Source: Lolium rigidum
Lineage: Eukaryota; Streptophyta; Magnoliopsida; Poales; Poaceae
Direction: 5' to 3'
Assembly (NCBI RefSeq): GCF_022539505.1
Contig: NC_061514.1
Span: 331,435,090 to 331,499,089 of the forward strand
DNA length: 64,000 bases
The notes under the pieces were generated by a model, which did not search any database, was not told the DNA's origin, and saw only the letters and a program-made list of their open reading frames with translations. Each line of letters starts with the position of its first letter. Positions within the stretch are counted from its first letter, which is position 1. Of this stretch, positions 57,551-64,000 are shown in pieces. Both the position numbers and the translations under genes were made by a program.

Positions 57551-58580
57551 GATACGACCGGTGCGTCGTACGTCGCGTGAGACGAATTTGCAGTTTAGCC
57601 CCGCGCGTATGAGAAATAGACCCGCAGTCCATCCTGTTCGTTTGGTGAGAGCCACCCATCAAGCCCATGGGGCAAGACCGCAAGAGGCAGGGGCCCGGCA
57701 AGGAGGAGCTCCAGGCTTGACCGTCAAGGTCGACGGCGGCGCTGGAGCGTCCGAGCAGATCCCCGTCGGGGTTTTGGGTTGAGGCAGTGCAGGTCTTGGC
57801 GACAGGGATAAGCAGCGCGAGTGAGGTGAGCGGGGAGGAGGGAGGCGAGGTGGCTCGCCGGCCGGGACATAGTGGTGCCGGCCACTGAGATCGCGCACGC
57901 GAGAGAGAGGAGGGAGGACGTGCCAGAGCGGGAGGGTAGTGGTGCTGCATCGCGAGGAGGAGGGGATTGAGCAGGGTCGTGATTTTTTTCAGTAGTCCCA
58001 CCTCGGTCGCTGAGATCTGGCCGGCCGCCGGCGTAGTCCCCCGCGTCTCAGGCCTGCGAGGAGTTCATGTTCATCGCGAGCGCAAAGGAGCCAATCGACG
58101 TCTGTATCAAGGCTGCCTCGCCGTCTTGGTCCGGATCCGGTCACGCTCCTACACGTCAAGCTTCAAGCGCTGCTGTCCCCAGCCCTCCCGGTCCCGGCCT
58201 GCTAGGGTGCGGATCCGCAGTCCCAATTTCATTCGCGATTCCATCCCCTAACTCCACAAGTAGAGGCCCTCGCCATCTCTTGTTCGCCTGGCCGGCGCCC
58301 CTAGGTCGACGAGCGCAGCTGCAAGTGAGCAGCAGATGGACTGCGCGAGGCGACGATGAACGGGTCACCTGCGTCGGCCAGGGCGTGGGGGGGGGGGAGC
58401 TTGCCAGTGCGTGTTGAGTCGCAGGCCGCTCGCCTTCATCGGTTCAAGGTGCTAGCTTGCGTCGGGCAGCATCCGCCACGACTTTGCTCACTTGCTCTGC
58501 TCTCGCTCCTCCTCTGTTCATTGCCGTATTCATGTGTGGATCGGATTAGTATACATTATGCAGCTGAGTAAATGATTGCT
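57551..58580. other. GC-rich region, coding not established
   Basis: Long frames on both strands overlap each other. One plus frame at about 58055-58110 reads EEFMFIASAKEPIDVCIKAA, which looks protein-like, but has no recognised family or splice context. Contains a G-tract at about 58388-58397. Confidence 0.3.
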
Positions 58581-59049
58581 ATTATATTGCAAGCTCATTG
58601 CATGTGGATGGTAGTACGTCGTACATGCTACAAGTGCAAAGAATTGATTTTCAAACAAAAAAAATAACATAATAGAAGAAACTGAATAGATGGTTGTATT
58701 TATTTATGTGCAAACATTTCTTTTCCAAATAAAATAGAAAATGAAAAAAATAACGAATAGAAGAAAAAATACGCGGTGTTCCAAATAATTTGTGGTGCCA
58801 TTAAGCGAGCGAGACAAAGTGTTCGTGGACATATGTCCCGATGTTCGAAAACCCTTAAATAGATAAATTAGATTAAAAAAAAGGAACATGCGCCAGAGTT
58901 GCTCTAATCTTTCATTTGTTACTGGATGGGACCACCACTCTTTGGATCGTGGATTTTTGTGTTGAAATCAAAAAAAAAAATTGAATATTTGTATGATATT
59001 TGTTACGGGTGATTTTTTTTTATCTATCCGAGCTTGACAAATCTTAATT
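58581..59049. other. Intergenic DNA, no gene seen
   Basis: AT-rich with A-runs. No feature recognised. Confidence 0.5.
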
Positions 59050-59568
59050 TCATAAAAGCATCTCTAGCATACACCCTAAACTCCAAATACGCGTTTTCAG
59101 GCCACCTCAAACGCGTTTTGAGGGATGAAAAAACGTCTGGACCACACGACATTTTTTCAGCACGGAAACAAAGAATTTATGCATATCATCCGATAAATTT
59201 TAAATGTAGCAACATAGATCATGCAAACAAATTGTTCGAAGTACTCAATCATACATCATACATGAAACACGACACTAAAAAAAGATCAAATGTCACATCA
59301 TCAAGGAGGAGCATGATGGCCGCCACCACTTGCCATAGCAGAATCACCTCTGGCACCACTCATGTCAGCCATGGCAGCGCGTGCAGCTTTGCTCATTCGC
59401 GTCAAGATCTCCATCTTCGCATGACTCCACCACTCAAGACGGGACTCATCCATCTCATCCGGGCTCATCATCATAGTCGCATTCTCCACCGTGATAAGCT
59501 CCGCCATGGCCCGGTTCTGCTTGGCACGTGCTCTCCTCTCCTCGACGCCAGCCTTGCGCTTTTGCATC
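59050..59568 (-). pseudogene. PIF/Harbinger ORF1-like C-terminus and element end
   Basis: The minus-strand frame ending at 59301 reads KRKAGVEERRARAKQNRA, then NATMMMSPDEMDESRLEWW and HAKMEILTRM. This resembles the C-terminal region of grass Harbinger-associated Myb/NAM-like ORF1 proteins (MMxxDPxxMDxxxxEWW pattern). A 3' stretch with AGCATCTCTAGCA and CCTCAAACGCGTTTTGAGG at 59056-59123 resembles a Harbinger terminus. The frame is cut on its N-terminal side by the LTR at 59569. Confidence 0.5.
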
Positions 59569-60223
59569 TGTTGCCTGCCAAAACCCACCGGCGAGCAGTG
59601 GTTAAGCAACACGAAGAGCCGGGAGGCTTCCAAGACTGCAGGGGGCCCTGGTCCCTCGACGTTGTCCCGCAAATGTTCCGGCACACGTCCTGGCGGTTGC
59701 TAGGGCGTGCCACCTGACCTATACCTGGTCAGGAAGGTGTTGGATTGCTTTGATTAGTTTCCTGCATGGCAGACACGTAAACATTTAATACGAGCCCGAT
59801 CGGCTCTCAGGTTGCCCTGTGGATCGGCTCAAAGAGCCGATCGCCCCATGGTTCACGTCGGGTCAACGATGACACGGGGCTCCTGCTTGATCACTATAAA
59901 GCTAAACCAATCTACGACAGTTTAGGGTTTTCACCGCATGATCGGAACATCCTACGCGTAGTTGAGCCTAATAGACACGAAAGATAATGGAAAGCTAACC
60001 CTAGAAGAGGCCTAAAAACCAACACTAAGTCAATTCCCGGAACATCCCTCTTAGGATTAACAAACCATACCTTACGTGCTACCGGATCGTTCAACCCGTT
60101 TGCAAGGCCTAACCATACAGATATTAAACCAATCCTTGAAGAATCAAGGAGCAACTATAACAGATTGGATCTACTAAATAACGAACAAGCAAGATGTTGC
60201 TCTTACACCTAGGTAGGTATAAG
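59569..60223 (-). repeat. Diverged relative of element A LTR, truncated
   Basis: TGTTGCCTGCCAAAACCC then GTGGTTAAGCAACACGAAG, CACCTGACC, GGTCAGGAAGGTGTT and GATCGGCTCTCAGG align with 55748-56400 at clearly lower identity. It is interrupted at 60223 by the next element, in the region where the element A LTR has its 14-bp hairpin. Confidence 0.8.
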
Positions 60224-60610
60224 TGACAAAGGATTAATTTGTCAATGCCTACAGATTGTAGACTAGGGTTTTGCTAGAAGTAGAGGGCAAGTAGATCTCG
60301 AAGGTTTCAGCCGAAAAGTACTCGACGATTGTAAAACTAGGGTTGCGTTCACAGTAGATTCGATCCTTGCTTCGTCCCTCGACTCCCCCTTATATAGAGG
60401 GTGGAGCCGAGGGTTTCGTAATACACAAGTTATAGAGTTCGGGAGGGTTTCGTACCCAACCCGTAAGATTACAAATCTCTATCTTTCCTAATACAAACTA
60501 TCTTTCCTTAACACTAAATGGGCTTCCAAGTCTTCTTATTCTTCGAGTCCTGGGCCTTTAGTAAACCCCGGGTACCATCTTTGGCGGGCCCATTGGGGAT
60601 GCCTATGTCG
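60224..60610 (-). repeat. T3 3' LTR
   Basis: On the plus strand it runs TGACAAAGG ... GCCTATGTCG. The terminal base is probably a mutated A of TGTCA. It contains CCCTTATATAG, a TATA box read in either direction. Next to it lies a purine tract (minus: AAAAATCTCGGGGCTAC). Confidence 0.6.
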
Positions 60611-61210
60611 GTAGCCCCGAGATTTTTCTTGAATCGAAGAATCAGGGAAAATCTCCAACTTTACTCATTACATAATCTTTCGATATGCAAATACTATTTT
60701 GTACAGGGATAACGGTAGTTGAGGCTAGTTCATCTGACGGATCTGGTACTAGTTAACTGCTCTAGTGGCAATCCGCAAAAACCTACTTCAAGATCACGTC
60801 CCTGGACATGATCTCGGGATACTGGTGTAAACTTTGACAGGTGCCGCTTAAGGTCTTACCATTCTGTCGAGTCCCAGTCATATTTTATCGGGTACCTAAC
60901 GCGTCCGTTAGGATTTTCTTCGTATCTGTTGATACGGAAAAAAGTAGCAGTCCGCCGTCAGAGACGGTGCCACGCCGCTCGTAACGGATCCGGGGTCTTA
61001 CCTTCGCAAAGTTTTGCGGCATTCAGAGATTTATTCGCGACTTTTAGCGCTACGAGAATATATTGTCGAGTGCTTTTCGACTGTTGGAATAGCACATTTT
61101 ATCGAGTCATATTTGATGACTTATTTTGTCTTCCCCATGGGAGTATATGTAGAGTTATCTGTGTAACTCGAAATATACTCACTTCTACTTCTTTCTTTTA
61201 ATAAAAATTC

Positions 61211-61507
61211 ATCGGGCACGCGAACAGCGTTCCCGATGGGAGTAGCCCCCGAGGCTACAGCCAAGAACTTGTGCTTGGGTGTAGGCTCCACGAATTAGTA
61301 TCATTTGCCGCTATATTTATAATCCTTCTCGATATTTTTATATCTATCGGGTGCGCGACCAGCGCTCCCGATGGGAGTAGCCCCCGAGGCTATGAACAAA
61401 TGCTTGCATTTGGTCATAGGCTCTCGCCATTTCTATCTTGTCATACTCGAAGTTTTCTATTTTTCCAAAGTAGCCCCCGAGCGTTTGGGCAAAAACTTGT
61501 ATTTGAT
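61211..61507. repeat. About 135-bp direct repeats in T3
   Basis: CCCGATGGGAGTAGCCCCCG occurs at about 61232 and 61367 within 80-bp repeats. A shorter third copy (GTAGCCCCCGAGCGTTTGGG) is at about 61470. Confidence 0.8.
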
Positions 61508-62353
61508 GAAGAAGCAATCCCTTATGCTCATGGAACAGTCTCGAAAATCTTCTGAGAGGGAGAAAGCCGCGCTCCAACAAGCTCAAGATGCCATAACTGA
61601 AAAGGATGCCGCCGTTGCTGAAGCTGCTGCAGCTACATCCCGCGAAAATTTTATGCTTGAACTGTTGACAGATGCTAGCTTGGATATGGCAGGTATGCTT
61701 CATTTATCATTGTCGTGTTTTTTTTTCTTTTCCTCCTTGCTTGTCTCCTCGCTGCTTGCTGATTCTTTCGAAAAATAGGTTCTTTTTTGGATGCTGCTAC
61801 TGAAGATGAGCGTGTCGAAGCTCGATCCAATGTACTTCTTCGGCTTGCTAAGGATCATGGTTCAAGTTTTTGGGGCACGCCCGAACGAACTCGCCGGATT
61901 GTCGGGTTTCGGGATCGCGCACTCCGAGTTCGCGATTATCTCGACTTCCGTACAAGGACTCGTCTCCGGTTTATGGCACCATGTTTCCTCGCAACAAGAT
62001 GCCGGAGACTCTTCCTCGCTTTGATGGACAAATTTCGGGATGCTCCTCGAATCCATGGTTTTGTACGGGCCCAATTGGTTGCTGGCGCAAGATTTGCTAT
62101 GATCATGATAAAAATCTGCTACCCGAAGTTAGACGTGGGGCAGATTGTCCCGAAGTGCTTGGCCAAGATGGCGAAGAGGAAGAAGAACTTCGGCAAGTAT
62201 GATGATATTGTTACTCCTGTTGCCGAAGATATGATGGATGAACTTCTTCGGATGGACGCCGAATTCTTCGTGAAGGGCAGCTACGCTGAGCATAGCACTC
62301 GTGCTGTAAATAATGAGCGCTTGACAATAGACAACATACTGGGAAATCCCTGA
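61467..62353 (+). pseudogene. Antisense spliced gene of T3 (gypsy-type transposon antisense ORF)
   Basis: Exon A ends ... TSRENFMLELLTDASLDMAG at 61692. An 86-bp intron runs from GTATGC (61693) to AAAATAG (61778), with a long pyrimidine tract. Exon B starts in phase and reads SFLDAATEDERVEARSNVLL, then KDHGSSFWGTPERTRRIVGF, and ends NNERLTIDNILGNP at TGA 62353. Exon A is Gln/Glu/Ala-rich coiled coil. Between about 61945 and 62025 the correct reading (YGTMFPRNKMPETLP) lies in another frame, so two compensating frameshifts are present. The protein matches the C-terminal part of plant proteins annotated as 'putative gypsy type transposon', and the N-terminal part is missing. It is encoded opposite to pol. 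Function unknown. Confidence 0.65.
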
Positions 62354-62923
62354 AGACAAGTTGTTCCAATAATTATATCTTGTGTATATATTTTTGTACT
62401 GTAAAGTCATTATGTTTTTATTTCCAACGCCAAGCCCCCGGGCGTTTTGATGGCAGTATTTTTGTTTTATAGTGCGAGGTTACCCAAGGCAAAATAAATA
62501 CTGTATTATTTTTGTGGGTATGAGCCCCCGAGCTTTATGTTGACCGCTGTTTGTCGATATATTTTTATTTTGGCGAGGTATTTTATACCAAGGCGAGATA
62601 TTGTCGCGAATTGTATTTTGTCGGCACCATATATATATATTGTATCTTTGTAGGGGGAAGCCCCCGAGTCTGTCGAAAAGATATATAATTCCACTATCTT
62701 TATTATATTGCAGCACCGCGAGCCCGCCTCATTAAAAACCTTTTCCGGCCCCTCTCGGTGCCCCGAAAAAGGAAAAGAGTGCGTCTGAAAACTCGCGGGC
62801 GTTTCAGTACATTGTATGTTTACAAAGGAGACTATATTTCGACATCTAGGCGTAAAAACGCCTGAGCTGCGCCACGTTCCACGGATTTGGCTCGGCAATC
62901 CCCGTCTTCTTGTCTTTGATTCT
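62354..62923. other. T3 spacer between antisense gene and integrase
   Basis: Several GCCCCCGAG-type motifs (about 62434, 62525, 62660) and a (TA)n run at 62630-62641. No ORF supported. Confidence 0.5.
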
Positions 62924-64000
62924 TTATGCTCCTCCTTCGATTACTTCTGTGACGATGTAAGGTCCTAGCCATGGTGACTCAAGTTTTTCATGACTTTTTT
63001 GATTGAGTCGCAAAACCAGGTCACCAACTTGGAAGGATCTTGGCCGCAATCGTCGACTGTGGTAGTTTTTCGAGTCCCGTTGATATTTGGCGACTCGTGA
63101 CGAGACTTCGTCTCGAGCTTCATCAAGTGCGTCAACATCATCCTCCAAAGCTTTTCTCGAAGTTTCTTCATCATATTCTCGTAACTCTTGGAGAATCATG
63201 CTCTATTTCTATCGGCGGGACTGCCTCAGCTCCATGGACTAGAAAGAACGGCGTCTCCCGTGTCGCCGTGTTTGGTGTTGTTCGAATACTCCACAACACA
63301 CTTGGCGGCTCCTCCGGCCAAGTATGCCGAGTTTTTTCCAATGGTCCTAACAGTGCGCTTCTTGATACCATTGCGTATGATGCCATTGGCCTTCTCGACT
63401 TGACCGTTGGTCTGTGGATGTGCGACAGACGCAAAACTCAATTTGATGCCCACTTCTGCGTAATATGCCTTGAACTCCTTGGACGTAAAATTGCTGCCGT
63501 TGTCTGTGACAATGCTGTGAGGGACTCCAAATCTAAAGACGATGTTTTTCACGAACTTGATCGCCGACGCGCCATCCGGTGAATTTATCGGCTTTGCTTC
63601 TATCCACTTAGTAAATTTGTCGACAGCAACGAGCATATACTCATATCCTCCTGGCGAAGCTTTGTGTAGTTTTCCCACCATGTCGAGACCCCATTGAGCA
63701 AAGGGCCAAGACAGTGGGATTGGCATAAGTTCTGCTGCTGGCGAGTGAGGTTTTGTCGCGAATCTTTGACACACATCGCAGGTTCGCACTATTTCCTTCG
63801 CGTCCTCGATTGCTGTTAGCCAATAAAATCCTGCTCTGAAGACTTTGGCCGCAATAGCTCGGCTGCTCGCGTGATGCCCGTATATTCCTTCGTGTACGTC
63901 TTTTAGGATGATCCTTCCTTCTTCGGGTGTGACACACCTCTGTAGCACACCCGAGATACTTCGTTTGTACAACTCCCCTTTTACTACAGTAAAAGCTTTT
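62924..64000 (-). pseudogene. T3 integrase, partial and frameshifted
   Basis: The frame is already open at the window edge and reads KAFTVVKGELYKRSISGVLQ. A zinc-binding H-H-C-C follows (HEGIYGHHASSRAIAAKVF, then TCDVCQRF). The DDE core has Asp in WGLDMVG, Asp in VTDNGSNFTSKEF and Glu in NGQVEKANG. A frameshift near 63365 moves the reading to SVLWSIRTTPNTATRETPFF, and another near 63185 to EYDEETSRKAL and the C-terminal chromatin/DNA-binding part (FQVGDLVLRLN, GPYIVTEV), ending at 62924. All three catalytic residues are present. It joins cDNA ends to host DNA; as read, it is broken. Confidence 0.9.

Larger units (their letters stand above)
60224..64000 (-). mobile_element. T3: Gypsy LTR element with integrase and antisense gene, runs off right edge
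   Basis: 3' LTR 60224-60610, internal region with a plus-strand spliced antisense gene, then minus-strand integrase from 62924 to beyond the window. Gene order, antisense gene and integrase type fit the Tat lineage. Only the 3' half is visible. Confidence 0.8.

Noticed and set aside
57990..58430. Host gene in the GC-rich block
   Set aside because: One short stretch looks protein-like, but frames overlap on both strands and no exon structure or family could be supported.
59034..59717. 227-codon plus-strand frame
   Set aside because: It is antisense to the Harbinger-like ORF and crosses the LTR boundary at 59569.
62480..62898. Minus-strand frames in the T3 spacer
   Set aside because: AT-rich, no continuity with integrase, no recognised motif.
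1..64000. tRNA genes, CRISPR arrays, bacterial operons
   Set aside because: None seen. tRNA-like text is limited to primer-binding sites and one B-box-like segment near 21640, and the repeats are transposon-derived.

Overview
The window reads as repeat-dense nuclear DNA of a grass, probably a pooid (wheat/barley/oat/ryegrass group). The evidence is the LTR-retrotransposon families, a Helitron with the grass-type TCTCTACTACT start, Tat-like Gypsy elements with antisense genes, LINE 3' tails and MITEs. I do not name a species and I give no family names to the LTR elements. Only one stretch looks like a plausible host gene: a small two-exon membrane protein at 38906-39634.

Layout. (1) 1-19.4 kb is a four-level nest. 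A Copia relic (RNase H at 18590-19252) holds a second LTR element, H1, with its 3' LTR split into 2612-3008 and 18116-18586. H1's LTR holds E1 (3009-16557), and E1 holds E2 (5617-12342, minus strand, TSD ATGCT). E1's 3' LTR abuts an extra inverted copy of the same LTR (16563-18115). (2) 19.4-24.3 kb holds an amidase pseudogene (minus), a 960-bp composite miniature retroelement inside a tandem duplication, a LINE tail, a 5S rRNA-like remnant and a CACTA terminus. (3) 24.3-32.7 kb is AT-rich intergenic DNA with exon-like remnants and a Pack-MULE candidate (27958-29216, 9-bp TSD). (4) 32672-37957 is a complete-looking Helitron carrying formin-like and LRR-like fragments, followed by a Tourist-type MITE and the small membrane-protein gene. 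(5) 42764-56911 is a gag-only Tat-like Gypsy element (minus, TSD CTCAC) with an antisense acidic ORF. Its gag is split by E4 (48292-55031, plus, TSD CTCCC), which belongs to the E2 family. (6) 57-64 kb holds a LINE tail, a PIF/Harbinger ORF1-like fragment, a diverged relative of the element-A LTR, and an autonomous-type Gypsy element (integrase on minus) with a spliced antisense gene. It runs off the right edge.

How the parts work together. E1, E2 and E4 share a tRNA-Asp-type primer site and about 1.6-kb LTRs, encode only small proteins and have no pol, so they would depend on an autonomous partner, probably Athila-like. Element A carries gag without pol. The right-edge element does encode integrase, but it belongs to a different family and is frameshifted. 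LTR pairs differ repeatedly by single-base changes at CAG, CTG and CCGG sites. This looks like a sequencing or assembly artefact at CHG-methylated sites, so the frameshifts noted in the TE reading frames should be treated with caution.
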